The notes beneath the pieces were generated by a model, which saw only the letters and a list, made by a program, of their open reading frames with translations, searched no databases and was not told the origin of the DNA. A stretch of DNA of 64,000 nt. It comes from Delphinus delphis. Lineage: Eukaryota > Chordata > Mammalia > Artiodactyla > Delphinidae. The stretch is taken from contig NC_082687.1 of assembly GCF_949987515.2 (NCBI RefSeq), positions 114,929,838 to 114,993,837 of the forward strand, read 5' to 3'. The translations under genes and the position numbers were made by a program. Each line of letters starts with the position of its first letter. Positions within the stretch are counted from its first letter, which is position 1. Below are positions 24,111 through 36,795 of this stretch, one piece after another.

Positions 24111-24120
24111 CTAAAACATG

Positions 24121-24553
24121 ATGAATGATGTGAAGAAAGACAATAAATGAAGCACAGAGTGACAGTTGATTCAGTATGGGAAATATGGAAAAATCCAGGG
24201 TTTATAAAATTTGTAGTTATTTTACTCTATTGCTTAATTTTGTCTGTCTTTTCACTGAGAAGCTAAGAAAATGAGAACAAGATAATTATGTGCGTCATTC
24301 ACCATTGTGTATTCAGTTCCTGGCAAAAAATATAATGATATTTGATTTGTTGATTCTCCTGACCCTCACTCCTGCCCCTTCCATTTCTATTTTTGTACAA
24401 TAAACCAATGATTGATACAGTGTTGCTCAGCAGAATTTTAGTGTCTCACTTTTCAAAATGTTTTCTTCTCTTTGTTCTGTTAAATGTTAAAATCACTAAA
24501 TTTTATCAAAGCAATAATTGAGGTAATCTTTTCACAAATCCTGTGACAAAAAC
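24121..24553. other. Anonymous intergenic DNA
   Basis: No feature is assignable. Confidence 0.5.
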
Positions 24554-24614
24554 AGAAAGAGAGAGAGAGAGAAAGGAGAGAGAGAGAGAGAGAAAGGAGA
24601 GGGAGAGAGAAGAG
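24554..24614 (+). repeat. (GA)n microsatellite
   Basis: A roughly 60 bp pure purine tract of GA units interrupted by AAAGG and GGG motifs. Confidence 0.9.
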
Positions 24615-25630
24615 TTTATTTAGTATCCTAGAACCAAATTGATCCCAAATAATGTCCAATATAAGTACCTGTAATTTGGAAAGAAGTTAATATTGAGGCA
24701 AAAAATTCCACCCTATAACATTAAAGAATAAAGTTTACCAAACAGAAAAAAACTCAGAGTTAATATTGAATCACTGTTAATTCAACACTAAAGATTAAAT
24801 AAAGATTAAAATTCTTCAATCTCTTTCCTTTGGTCCTATCCTCATTTTCTATCTTACATTTATCATTACTATATATTTCTTTGCCAATTTTAACTAGCAT
24901 CTTTTTTAGTATGCTATCACAACCCTTGTTTATAATATTGTCTACAAGAAATATTTACTATATCCTTACCTTGAATATAAATGATTCAACATGAATTTAA
25001 GTATCTCACATTGTAAAATGGCAGACCTCACTTTTCTTTTTGCAGAAAATGCCCTCTGAAGCTCAAGATATATTGCATATATATGTAATATTAATGTATA
25101 ATATAGCTATATGATATAATATACATGTACTAATAAACCTTTCCCTAGTTTAAGGTGAGTTAGTAGAGAGATCATTTCATTTCATGGCATTTTCAATCAT
25201 ATTAGCTTAAATATGGAATTGAGAAATACTGTTAGAACAAATATAGTTTTATGGAATATATCTGTAAGGAAGTTGCAAAAAGATAATGCACATGCAAACC
25301 TATATATTGGGAGTGTCCTTCAGAATGTAGTTCTTTCTTTCTTCTGGAGAATAACGGGCCTTTGTGTGGTTCAGTTACTAATGTGTTTCACTTTTATAAT
25401 ATACCATTATTCAGAGGTAACGTTTTATTAGTCAGCATGACTCTAAATTTAATAAATCAGAACAATAATAATTAGATACTTTCCCTCCAAATAGGTCTTA
25501 AAAGATTAAATCAATCAGAATTAACCCCCAAGTTAAAGACACCTCCCATGTGCACATATACCTTTAACATTTTATCTTTTTTCTTTCTTAGAACTTAATA
25601 AGTTTTTAAATCTACTTTGCAGATAATTTT
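24615..25630. other. Anonymous AT-rich intergenic DNA
   Basis: No feature is assignable. The AT-rich stretch near 25068-25125 is low complexity. Confidence 0.5.
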
Positions 25631-25634
25631 TTCC

Positions 25635-25768
25635 CACTAATAAATTGAAAGTTATTTAAAGGAAGGGTTTTTTTTAATCCTGTTTGCCTTAACATAGCTA
25701 AACCTAAAGTATAGTAGGTACCTAGTAGAGTTTAGATGCCCAAATAAATATGTACTGAATGAATAAAT
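25635..25768 (+). repeat. L2/MIR3-like 3' end relic
   Basis: 'aaggaagggtttttttt...cctgtttgcc...agtatagtaggtacctagtag...aaataaatatgtactgaatgaata' follows the order of the L2 3' terminus, including the trailing tgaatgaata repeats. Diverged; assigned by eye. Confidence 0.5.
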
Positions 25769-26703
25769 TAGTGATCTGCTTTCTGATATAATGGCTTTAG
25801 AGTTGAGAGATCAATATGTCGTTAGCACTCTTGCTTCAAATGAACAGGATTAAAATGCAGATGGTGGTGAGGAGAAATAATTATGAATAATATAAATGAA
25901 GAACAGTCAGGAGTATACTTCTGCTGTGATTGCTGCATCCATCCTATTCAGATGGTATCTGAGCTATAACTCTACTTCTCTGTGCCTCCACTAGTTATTC
26001 AAGATAGAACCCACATACCTGGTTGTCATCCAGAAGGAACCATTAACACCATATTTGTATATGCCTTATACAGCTTGAGAAATGTATATTTGGCCCATCA
26101 GTTTATCTATCCTGAGACACAAGACATTGGATACTAAAGGGGAGTGCTGGGAAATAGTTATCATTGTTATAATTTCTTTTGTTCTCCCCTACACTCGATG
26201 TAATTTCTCTAAAGTTTTTAAAGTTTCTACCTTGTATGCTCAATTAAATTGAAATATTTGAATAGACTTTTTAAGGATTAAATTTGCATTCAGTAAATGT
26301 TTTTTGAATGCCAAATATATCAAACATAGTTCTAGCTTCTAGACATATATTAATAAGCAAATTACCATTCCTTGCATGCAAAGATCTTACATTGCCATGG
26401 AAAAGGTCAAATAGACTGCTAGTAAATTAACTTTAGGAGAATCCAATCAGCAATACCATTGAATATTTGTTTATTTTTATCCTTATTAACAAAAATCCAA
26501 TTGGAAAGTTATACCCTTGAAAAAATTAATAATTGAATTGTACTTGTCTACAACTTGACTTTACAGTTGGCAATGGAGCACGAGGAAGTTTTAGTTCAAA
26601 TCTGAACTATACATTGCAAAAGCATGGTATAGCTTCTCAGAGAAAGTATACTAAATAAATATTATATATTACTATATATATGCATATATGTTATCAATAT
26701 ATA
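25769..26703. other. Mostly anonymous intergenic DNA
   Basis: A diverged L2/MIR-like patch may occupy about 26275-26400 (cattcagtaaatgttttttg ... gatcttacattgccatgg). The rest is unassigned and AT-rich. Confidence 0.4.
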
Positions 26704-27195
26704 CAGAATACTTCAGAGATTTTGTGGGTTCAGTTCCAAACCACTGCATTAAAGCAAGTATCACAATAAAGCAAGTCACAGAAACTTTTTGGTTTCCCAG
26801 TCCATATAAAAGTTATGTTTATACTGCACTGTAGTCTATTAATTGTGCATAGAATATGTCTAGGAAAACAATGTACATACTTTAATTAAAAAATACTTTA
26901 TTGCTAAAAAATGCTATCATCTGAGCCTTCAGGGAGTTGTTAATCTTTTTGCCTTGATGTTGAGGGCTGCTGACTGATGAGGGTGGTGGTTCCTAAAGGT
27001 TGGAGTGATTGTGACAATTTCTTAAAATATGACAATGATGTTTGGCACATCAGTTGACTCTGCTTTTCACTTGAACACTTAGAAGCCATTGAAGGGTTGT
27101 TAAGTGGCCTAATAATTTCAATATTGCTGTGTCTCAGAAACTAGAGAGTCCCTAGGAGAGGGAGTGAGATTGGGAAACTGTAGCAGTGTAGTATT
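26704..27195 (-). mobile_element. Internally deleted Tigger1 (TcMar) DNA transposon
   Basis: The left end reads cagaatacttcagagatttt..., a diverged Tigger1 terminal inverted repeat preceded by TA. It continues with the recognisable terminal region ('ttggtttcccagtccatata', 'ttgctaaaaaatgctatcat', 'gggtggtggttcctaaagg'). It then jumps to the opposite end ('cacttgaacacttagaagcc', 'attgctgtgtctcag'), so nearly all of the transposase gene is missing. It is therefore a non-autonomous or decayed copy. The far terminal repeat is not clear. Confidence 0.8.
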
Positions 27196-28785
27196 CTTTT
27201 CTATATTCCATGAAAATATAAGTAGAAATCAATGAAATTCCACAAATTGTTGTAATAATAATCAACTTGCTATATGGAAGATTTATTTACAGAAATTTCA
27301 TTCCCTGGCCTTCAGAATCTTATAGTTATTTTACAAATGAAGAGCATAGATACCTCCAGTAAATTAATAATAAATTAAATGAAACAACAGTGCCCCTTAC
27401 TAAATCTTACTAAAGCAGCATTTTAGGTTATTGCTGTTCATTGTAGTCAGAGTATGTGAAGCACAGCTATTTGGAGGAAGTGTATTGAATAATAAAAGAC
27501 CAAGGCAATGAAAAGTCAGTGGGAGAAATATTTTGAAAGCTCTATTCATAAGATATAATATATTTTAGTTTTTTTGGCCTTCCTTAAGGGCTAAGGAATA
27601 AAAAATACAATATGCCACAGTCACCAACACATTTAAAAGACAAGAAATTGCGTCTATCAAAACAACTTTTACAATGCTGTAGATACTTTTGAAGGAAACA
27701 ATGCTGAAATCAGTTGAAGGTGAATCTGATAGATACATGCCATTAGGTTTTTGACACTGAAATAGAGAAATGCAATAAAATCAACAGTGAGAAATTGACA
27801 AGAAAGCAAAGTACAGACAAAGGCCAGACGTCCCAAACAGTTTTCTTCAAAACTGTAATTTAATCTAATATTGTCTCTTAAAATTTTATTGCTTACTAGT
27901 ATTCTTTTTATAAAAAATTATTTAAAAAGAGATTTCACTTTTCAATGTCTACATCCAGGGAAATTTTCTCAGTGTTCTTATAAGTTATGAAGACAGTTGA
28001 TATGATTGTCAAGGTATAGTAGCTGATTAATTTATACGACATCAATAAATAGCATAATTTGATAGCCTGGGGGCTTATCTTAATATTTTATTAAAATATT
28101 TCTAAGAATTAAAAAATAAACAAAATATACTACTGAGTGAAAAAAGAATAAGGTAAAGTAAGAGATTGTGTCTAGATCCAAAATCTACCAAAAATCCCTT
28201 AAAATAAAAAACAATTTATATTAATAAGTATAACAGGAAAAAGAATGAATGCCATCTAGAGACCGGAAATTATTGGGGAATGCCTGGTAAATAGAAAGCA
28301 GATAGAAGTCATAATGACAATGTGGAAGTAACCATAGTGCAATCAGTACACTGCAGGAAAAGGCCAGTGTGAAGATAATGACAGATTTAGAGAAATTCCT
28401 ACCCCAAGTCAAAACACAGAAGAGCCACACACACAAAAAAGCTGCTGTAATCATCAAAGTGATTACAAACTTGCAATCTCAGCAAAAAAAGAGACCCTCC
28501 AGAATCATTTGACCTAGTCTAAATTCTAAGGCTAACACTCTTAAGAAAGTGGGAAGGCCTTGTAGTGTGGGTGTGGGTTTCTAAGTGAAATTTAAAAAGT
28601 GTTTGAGAGCTCCACTGCAGGAGCAGAGAGGCAGAAAGAAGCAATTCAAAGAGAGAGGTGCAGTAATGCCTTTCATCACCGAAACAAAGGTCGCCCAGGC
28701 TGAAGTGGTGAGGAGGAATAAAACAAAGAAAATATGACTAATCAGATAGTAGAAATAACAAGGAAACATGCAAAGAGGAAATGTG
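27196..28785. other. Anonymous AT-rich intergenic DNA
   Basis: No assignable gene or repeat. Small open frames on the minus strand near 28221-28943 lack recognisable domains. Confidence 0.5.
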
Positions 28786-28857
28786 GTAACAATAACAATA
28801 ATAGCAACAACAGAAACAATATAATAACAATAATAGTAATAAAATAATAATATAGTT
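28786..28857 (+). repeat. (AAC/AAT)n trinucleotide-rich tract
   Basis: About 70 bp of interrupted aacaat, aataat and aacaac units. It generates a low-complexity open frame on the opposite strand. Confidence 0.8.
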
Positions 28858-28861
28858 ATAC

Positions 28862-29050
28862 TGCAGCTATTATTTACTGAGCACTTATTTATTATTCCAG
28901 GATTTATTCTAAGTGCATAATTTGTTATTGATATTTTCAACACTCATAATAACAATGGGAGGTAAGTACTGTTTTTTTTTCCTATTGTTGGATGTTAGAA
29001 AACAAGGCATAGCACTTTTAAGTAAATTGCCCTTTGGAATATGGTCAGTG
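28862..29050 (-). repeat. MIR-like relic
   Basis: 'tattatttactgagcactta ... ccaggatttattctaagtgc ... aacactcataataac ... gggaggtaagtact' follows the reverse complement of MIR closely enough to call. The tail is diverged. Confidence 0.6.
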
Positions 29051-29779
29051 TGTGTTGGTTACTTATTGACCACAAGGAAAGGGAAATAATTAGGCAAATT
29101 AATTGAATTATCCACTGTCAAAAGGTGAGAAACATTGGAGATGCTATTTGAAACCAGGCATTTGATCTCCAGTAACAGATACAATTAACTATGCTCTATT
29201 AAATCTCTCAAAAAGGTATTACTGGTAAAGAATGCCATAATTTTTTTAAAGACAATAAGCAAACATAGTGAAAATGTTTATATGCTTTCTCAAAATATTA
29301 TATTCAGAATATATTAAGATTTTCTACAAATCAGAAAGAAAATAGAAACTAGCCCATAGATGATTAGTTCTGCAAGAAACTAAGCTTTCCAGAAAGTTCA
29401 AAATATTTGCCCTGTATCTCTTAAACATTTCTCAAACCTTGGTAACCCTTGATAAACACATCCAAAGTTATATGCCAAATTGATAGTGTCAAGTGTATCT
29501 TAGAATAAGCATGTTCAAAAAATAAAATGTTTGTTAAATAAATTTTTGTTGAGGTTCATTAGTGTTAAAATGGAAAATATTATCTTTAAAACTCATTAGA
29601 TGGATTTATCAATACTACCACTATTTCCATTAGTGCCATCTATATGAGTAATGATATATATTTGAGCTCAAGGGTAAATTAATCTATATTTGGCATCATA
29701 TTTGAATGATGGCATACTCCTATAGGTGGATGAGAGACACTGTTTTTTAAGAAAAATGTTACTGGATGAGTCAGGCCAC
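29051..29779. other. Anonymous AT-rich intergenic DNA
   Basis: No assignable gene or repeat. Confidence 0.45.
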
Positions 29780-30020
29780 TTGAATCCTGTCCCTCATTGT
29801 ATCACATTTTAACCATGTGAATTTAGGTGATCAATAAGGCGCATATTGGCTATTGTTTGTTAACAGTTTACAAATTGCTTTAACATATATGAACTTATTT
29901 GACTACCATACTGTGAATTAGGTGTCATTATTATCTCTGTGTCATTAAGTTTGAAACCTTAAGCTTACAGAGCTTCAATACTTTTACCGAAGTCTTATCT
30001 GTCAGGAAAAGGCAAACCCT
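29780..30020 (-). repeat. Possible MIR-like relic
   Basis: The part 'caaattgctttaacatatat gaacttatttgac...gtgaattaggtgtcattatta' has MIR reverse-complement order but is weakly conserved. The boundaries are uncertain. Confidence 0.35.
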
Positions 30021-30970
30021 GAAATACTTCAGAATTTTGGTCCCAGACACTGTTTTTTAACAGAGCACAGTAGTTCTCATTCTCATGTTAAATGTGAGAA
30101 TCAAATGAGGTACTAAAACTAGAGCCATATGTAAACTATTAAAAGGTATGAAAAACAGGAGCTCAGTTATTTTCCCAAATTATTTCTAAAACTCCATCTT
30201 ATTTTTTTAAATTTTGAGTTAATTTTAAAAGGGAGATGGTATATATATCCATTATAAATATAAAATAAAATCAAATAATTAATAAAATAATAGCCAAACT
30301 AGTACAGTAAAAGAGAAGTAGGGAAGTCTTCTTTCCTTGTACCGTGCTTCCTCCCCATTCTGCAGAGAATCTACTGTTCATCTGCAGTCACACACTTATA
30401 TGGGCTATTGTTTGGTCTATGCGGACCTAGTTATTGAAAATATTAGCTATAGAAAACTAATAATAATAAATATCAATTGCACATTAATATGTGTTAGCAG
30501 AAAATGCATCAGGGTCTGAGGGCTATAGACAGAATAACATATATTATCCAGCAAAACAAGCAGGCAACAACAAGTAAAAAAAAAAGTACATATTTTTCTA
30601 TAATAGTAATGCATACTATTTGAAATGAATTTCTGTGTTAAAAAATTTGAAAATAATTTACAAAGATCTAAACTCTTTTAACTCCTGGCTTTTCCTTTGA
30701 GTTTTCTTATCACACTGGCTTTTTTACTTTTAGTGAAGTTTTGTTTTTTTAAGCTAGAGGAAAAAATGAACTATAAAGATTTATAGACTATGTCATAGGA
30801 TTCTTAGAGATTGCTGTTTCCTTTAGATTGCTCTTTTATGAAAACATTTTTCTTTCATGCACCAGTAAAGTTATTTCTCCTCACTGTGAGTATATATTTT
30901 TTCTTTTTTGTATGGTATTTTGAATCATTTTTTTAACCTTGAATTTAAACCTAGGAATACTACTGTAACA

Positions 30971-30972
<2 letters not shown>
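30021..30972. other. Anonymous AT-rich intergenic DNA
   Basis: No assignable gene or repeat. AT-rich low-complexity sequence lies near 30238-30300. Confidence 0.5.

Positions 30973-31007
<35 letters not shown>
30973..31007 (+). repeat. (AC)n microsatellite
   Basis: 35 bp of uninterrupted AC repeats (about 17 units). Confidence 0.95.
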
Positions 31008-31009
<2 letters not shown>

Positions 31010-31237
31010 ATTACCTAGATTTACAAGCCCGGAAACAATTTTGACCATCCTCTCCTGAAGATAGACATCGTTAAAATAAAAACTTTGAACCTTATTAGAT
31101 GTAATAACCCTGGTAATAGGTTCTGGAAAACTTAACAATACAAATAGTTTTACTTCTTGAATTTTATTATCCTTTATTGATTGTACTGAATTTTTGAGAA
31201 GTAACCTCTACTATTGCAAAACAATTGTAAAATAACC
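31008..31237. other. Anonymous spacer
   Basis: No feature is assignable between the microsatellite and the SINE target-site duplication. Confidence 0.5.
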
Positions 31238-31251
31238 CATTTTAACTTTTT

Positions 31252-31457
31252 AAAAAAATATTCATTTATTTGATTGTGTCAGGTCTTAGTTGCAGCTTGT
31301 GGGCTCCTTAGTTGCGACTTGTGGGTTCCTTAGTTGTGGCATGCAAACTCTTAGTTGCAACATGCATGTGGGATCTAGTTCCTGGACCAGGGATTGAACC
31401 CCGGCCCCCTGCATTGGGAGCACAGAGTCTTGACCACTGCACCACCAGGGAAGTCCT
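31252..31457 (-). mobile_element. tRNA-derived SINE of the CHR-1/long CHR type
   Basis: In reverse complement the head is 'ggacttccctggtggtgcag', followed by a tRNA-like body and a tail holding several tandem 'cttagttgc' related units (seen on the plus strand at about 31284-31368). It is flanked by the 14 bp duplication cattttaacttttt at 31238-31251 and 31458-31471, which is perfect. Confidence 0.87.
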
Positions 31458-31471
31458 CATTTTAACTTTTT

Positions 31472-32365
31472 GATAAATATACCAGTTTATTTATGTGAAA
31501 TGCACATTGGAGATGTGCTATACAAATATATTTATTAGAAACATATATATTTTATATAATAAATATATATTTTATAGCAAACATGCTATAAAAGTATATG
31601 TGGAATGTACATTGCAAAGGACCTATACATATAGTAATGTTATTATATTCAATTATACATGCATGTTTTCTATAATTACAATTTTCATAAGGAAACAAAA
31701 ATATTTGTCATGATAATGGGGACAAAAATATATATTTGTGTTCTTGTTTTTTTTAGATGACAAGCCTGAATATTTTCTGCAAAAATTGCCCTTTTTTCTT
31801 CTAAAGAATAAATCTGTAGTGGTTTCACATATAATTCTGGGCATATAACATATTAAGGCCATTTGCAAATGGGCATATAACATATTAAGGCCATTTGCAA
31901 ATGAGAGGCATTTAGTTCAGTAGTATGTAAACTTGTATGTAATAACTTTGGCTGCTTCTTTAGATACCATGTACTTAATAAGACTAGTCAGGGCAAGTTA
32001 TATTTCTACTCAGCATTAAGTCCCATGTCTTATCCAGTTTGGTAAACTGTCTGTCATCTTGCAACCACTTAGCAAACTCTAATTGACTTGAATAGCAGAG
32101 TCAGAATAAGTTAAACTTTTGAAGTTGGAGTTCATTGCCATAATATGAATGTGTAATTTAGTAACCTTAATTGGTAACCAACTATATTAGATATCTATTA
32201 GATTCAGTACAGCTTCTTAATGCCCTAACACATATTTGTAGCATTATTTTAAATAGAAATTTCCTAGTGAAATGAATCTATATATTAACTGTTGGAAAAT
32301 CAATTTTTAAAAATAGAATAAATGTTATTTTGTGTAGAAAAGTAAAACTTGATATGAAACTAATA
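31472..32365. other. Anonymous AT-rich DNA with a tandem duplication
   Basis: There is no gene. AT-rich sequence with TATA-like runs occurs near 31525-31580. The 32 bp tandem duplication is listed separately. Confidence 0.5.
31839..31902 (+). repeat. Perfect 32 bp tandem duplication
   Basis: Two identical 32 bp units lie head to tail (31839-31870 and 31871-31902), each starting gggcatataacat and ending ccatttgcaaat. The perfect identity suggests a recent event or an assembly artefact. Confidence 0.9.
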
Positions 32366-33299
32366 TTGATAGATGTGAAAGAATAAATAAACCCATAATT
32401 ATATAACTAGAGACTTCAATATCCCTTACTCAAAAACTGATAAAACAATTAGAAAATCAACAAGGATATAAAGAACTGAACAACACCATCAACTAATAAG
32501 ATCCAGTTGACATTTATAGAACAATCCACCGAACAACAACAGAATACTTATTCTTTCCAAATAATCATGGAACATATACAAAGATAGACCATATCCTGGG
32601 TCATAAAACAACCTCAGCAAATGTAAAAAATTTGAAATCATACTTTGTTCTCCAACCACAATGATGGAAAGTAGGAATTAGTAACAACAACCAAAACAAA
32701 AACAGGAAAATAACCGACACATGGAAACTGAACAACATGCTTCTACATAATTCATGGACCATAAAGGCAGTCTCAGAGAAAATAAAAAGAGAAAAGTTGA
32801 ACTAAATTAAAATGCTATGCAACATATAAAACTTTGACACAGCTAAGAGTGCTAAGAGGGAAATATATAACATTAAATATTTACATTAGAAAAGAGGAAA
32901 TACCTCATGTCAACAATCTAAGCTCCCACCTAAGAAACAGAAAAAGAGCGAAATAAACTTAAAGAAAGTAGAAGGAAAATAAGAACAAAAGTTGATGAAA
33001 TTGAAAAAGAAAAGAAAATAGAAAAAAATCAGTGACACAGAAGTTGTTCCTTTGAAGCTATCAATAAAATTGACAAACCTCTAGCAAAATAAACAAAGCA
33101 AAGAGAAGATACAAATGAAATGAGTTATTACTATGAGCTTTGAAGACATCAAAGGACAACTATGAACAGCTCTAGGCACATAAATTTCACAACTTATATG
33201 AAATTGACCGATTCTTTGACAATCACAAGGTGCCACAACTTAGCCAGTTCAATACAAAATAGATAATTGGAATAACTTCATAACTATTAAGGAAATTAA

Positions 33300-33515
33300 A
33301 TGTATAACTTAAATAAATTACCTGAAAGGAAATCTTTAATCCCAGATGGTTTTGAAACAGAATTTAACCAAATGTTTAAAGAAATAATACCAATTATACA
33401 CAATCTCTTCCAGAAAATACAAGTAGAGGGAATGCTTCCAAATTCATTTTATGAAGTTAGTGTTAACCTGATACCAAAACCAGGCAATGACAATGAAAGA
33501 AAGAAAAGAAAGTAA
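33300..33515 (+). pseudogene. L1 ORF2 reverse transcriptase N-terminal fragment
   Basis: A 71-codon open remnant containing the LIPDGFETEFNQMFKE and GMLPNSFYEVSVNLIPKPGN stretches, equivalent to the start of the L1 reverse transcriptase domain. It runs into the GAAA tract and then a stop. It is not expected to be functional. Confidence 0.75.
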
Positions 33516-33546
33516 AGGAAGGGAAGGGAAGAGAAGGGAAAGAAAA
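33494..33546 (+). repeat. Purine-rich (GAAA)/(GGGAA) tract
   Basis: About 50 bp of almost pure purine with GAAA units changing to GGGAA units, inside an L1 relic. Confidence 0.85.
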
Positions 33547-33790
33547 TACAGAAACCACATACCAGTTTCTCTCATGAATCTTGACTCAAAAATCTGTAAC
33601 TAAAATATTAGCAAAGAGAATTCAGCAATATAAACCATGACTAGCTGGGATTTATTTCAAGAATGTAAATAAGGTGTTTTAATATTTGAAAAGTCAATAT
33701 AACTCACAACTTAAACGGTCTAAATAAGAAAAACCATGTGGTCATATAGATTGATACAGTAAAAATGGATGGAAAATCCCCAAACAATTT

Positions 33791-36748
33791 AGCTTTTGCC
33801 TTTACATGTAGCTAAGGAACTGAATGGAGGAGATGGGATAAAAGCTAGGTTGTCTAAATATAACTTGTGTTTTAGGATACAAACACAGTAATATGTTTTT
33901 CATAAATATGAAATTAAATTAAAAATTCAATTCCTGCATATAAAAAGCAGAATGACACAAATTAATCTACCTGAATTCACTTTCTGTTAAAATCACAGAG
34001 GCATTAAAACAAAGTAACTTTATATCTTAGTGAAACAAAGATTTCTTTTTAAAAAGTATAATTTTTTTTTAGTAATTGTATTGGTATTGTTATTCTGATG
34101 AATTAGATTTAAATTATATTATGCTAATATTAGGAACCAATACTTTCAGCATTAGAAGAAACGTATGTATAACTTCAGAGACTATGTAAAAATCTTAGTT
34201 CAAAATTATGGCGAATTAAATATTTGTTTGATCTTATGATTGATTAAAAAGTCAATATGCCTACATATTTAAAAGTCCTTAAAAAAAAAGACCATTGTAG
34301 TTTCAATGAGCATCACTGGCTCCTAGTTTCTAAATAGTAGTTTGTTCTATAAGTTATTGCTGAAATGGCTGATTCCAGGCCTGTTGCAGGAAATGTACAA
34401 GATGAGGCTGAGATCTCTTTTTTTACTAGAAAACAAAGAAACAAAAGGATTTTCAGAAGGATGCAGAAGTCAACTTCAAGCAGTTTCCATTAGTCAAAGA
34501 TGTGGTAATTTTGGAATCTCTTGAGAGCAATCAAGTTTCATCAAGAAATGAATTGCAGGAAAAAAAAATGAGATTGGGGAATTTACAGATTAAGGACGTT
34601 AAAAATACCTTAAAAATATTATAATAATGTTTGTGTTTGGACCCTGACTTAGTAAACAGTCAATTGGGGAAATTTTAGCACTGATTAGAAATTACTTTTA
34701 ATTTTTGGTGTTTTAATGATTGTGTAGTTGCTAAATATGTCCTTATCGTCTAGACATGCCTACAGAAATATTTACAGGCAAAATGATAGAATACTTAGAA
34801 TTTTCTTAAGCTAATTCAGCGAAGGGCACAAGACAGTGAACAGGGATATAAATTGAAAAGATTGGCCAAGACTAAATAATTTAAAATTTAATAGTGAGTG
34901 ATTTTTTTTTTTTTAACTAGCTGCTCAATTTCTGTGTATTTGCATTTTTCTGCATTGGAAACCTAAATGCAATATGCTAAATCCTGAGAAAGGAAGGAAT
35001 GATATACTTGACTCTGGACACATATTAGAGATACATTGCTAAAGTACCCATATTATGATATTTATTACTCATAATCTGGATTACAGAAAATATATTTCAA
35101 TTATTTAAATAAAAAATAACCATTTCTATAATAACTCCAAAGGTGATCATGTTACCACAAATCACGAATTCAATGTTGAGCATAACTGCTCGCTTCAAAT
35201 ATGGAAGTTTAGATAAGTAAGCAGGGCTTAAGAAAGAATAATAATGCCTAAGCAACATTATACTGGGCTGAATTTTATTTTTTGAAAATAAATGTATTTT
35301 TCATACTCATCTCTAAATCCCAGGTGGATAAAAAGAGATATCATTATGAAGAATAAAAATACTTGTAAATCTGTGTATTTATAAATTTAAAATTATTCTG
35401 TTTTGAAAATACATGGCATTATATTAGAAAACATAAAATATTATTTTTACCAATGACTACATTATGCTAATATATTAAACAATAGTTCTCAACTAAAGAT
35501 AAACTTTTAAAAAATGCTATGCATAAAATGTCATATGAGCTTATTTTTGTGTGATTTGGCTTCTGTACTTTATTTTAAAGTGCATAGGTGGTTGAGGATG
35601 TTCACTCTGAGGGTAATATGATTTCTGAGATTTTTTAAAGCAATTCGTTATTAAAGTGTGAACTTTTTACTCAAGCTATTTGTCAGGAAGTAATTATGTT
35701 ATATAATAAAAGTTTATAAAATTTTATGCATTATTCACAGGATATCAGTTTATTCAGTTTGAAAAGTGTACATCATACATTATTCAGCATATAAATCTAA
35801 GCATATTCCAAATGCACACAAGAATACATTTTCACATAATTGATGAGTAGTCTTATTGATAGAATAAACTTTTCTAACATGATGCAAAAATTACATTGGC
35901 CACATCATTTTCACACTTCCAGTAACTTTATAATTCTTTCTGAAGAAAGAATCACATTCTACTGAATTGCCTGCAGAACTATATTAAATTGTTCTTTGGA
36001 AACTCATAGTTTCCTGTATTACCATCAATTTTTTCATAATAGCATGAAAATACTTATTTTATCATATTTTGTTATTGCAAGTAAGCCATATGATGAAAAA
36101 ATATTATACTGTACCTTTGACAGTGGTATCCCAGTCTCAGTTACCATGTCTTCATTTCATATTAAAGAATTTTATGAATTAAATATTGGAGAAACTTTAA
36201 TATAAAGTAGCTTCAATTTTATGTGTAAATGTACAGATATTAAAGAGTACATATTATGCCTATTTCATTTATATATTAAGTATGTATTTCATTTTAATAA
36301 AACAATATTTTTAAATACAGGTTTTTTTGAATCAGTAAGTGGCACATGTAAGGCTGTAATGTGAGCAAGAAATAGACATTTTGTTTTGCTAAGCCACTGA
36401 GATTCGAGTTTGTTTGTTAGAGCATCTAGCTCCACATATCTTAATACATTAGGTATTAGGAATGTGGTAAAAATTTTGTTTGTTTTAAGCATATGTAATC
36501 TTTTACTGTCAATATTAATTTTCCTACATAAATGTAATACCTTTTTTCCAACAACAGTCTTTCAAAGTGTAAAATATAAAACTTAGAAATAAAAGCGTTC
36601 ATTAATGAAGGAAATTTAGAACAACTGAATTCATGAAGGTCCATAGCAAGGCATGATTACCCATGAGAAAGCTTACGAACCATACTCAACACAATTCATG
36701 AATAAGTGGTAGGCAACAGTAGTTTTCACCCATGCTTTATTTTATTTT
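33791..36748. other. Anonymous AT-rich intergenic DNA
   Basis: About 3 kb without an assignable gene or transposon. Open frames of 60-70 codons (for example 34342-34524 and 35996-36205) have no recognisable domains. Confidence 0.5.
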
Positions 36749-36795
36749 CTCTCTCTCTCTCTCTCTCTCTGTGTGTCTGTATACAGAGAGAGAGA
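36749..36795 (+). repeat. (CT)n/(GT)n/(GA)n microsatellite cluster
   Basis: (CT)11 at 36749-36770 is followed by a short GT tract and then AGAGAG units, forming a small imperfect palindrome. Confidence 0.9.

Larger units (their letters stand above)
32370..33790 (+). mobile_element. Old L1 fragment (ORF2 middle part), plus strand
   Basis: This decayed L1 covers the end of the endonuclease to the early reverse transcriptase region of ORF2. Recognisable translated blocks include the 'rIDHILGHK' equivalent near 32585-32612 and the motif GMLPNSFYEVSVNLIPKPGND near 33430-33490. It has many stops and indels and lacks both ends. A purine-rich GAAA/GGGAA tract (33494-33546) has expanded inside it. 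It is clearly older than the L1 at 3742-10433. Confidence 0.8.

Noticed and set aside
22877..24114. Several Pro/Arg/Ala-rich open frames
   Set aside because: They are read-through of GC-rich CHR-2 SINEs, and the same peptides appear at the SINE at 53.7 kb.
28581..28943. 120-codon minus-strand frame resembling a membrane protein
   Set aside because: Much of it is the translation of an AAC/AAT trinucleotide tract and a MIR relic.
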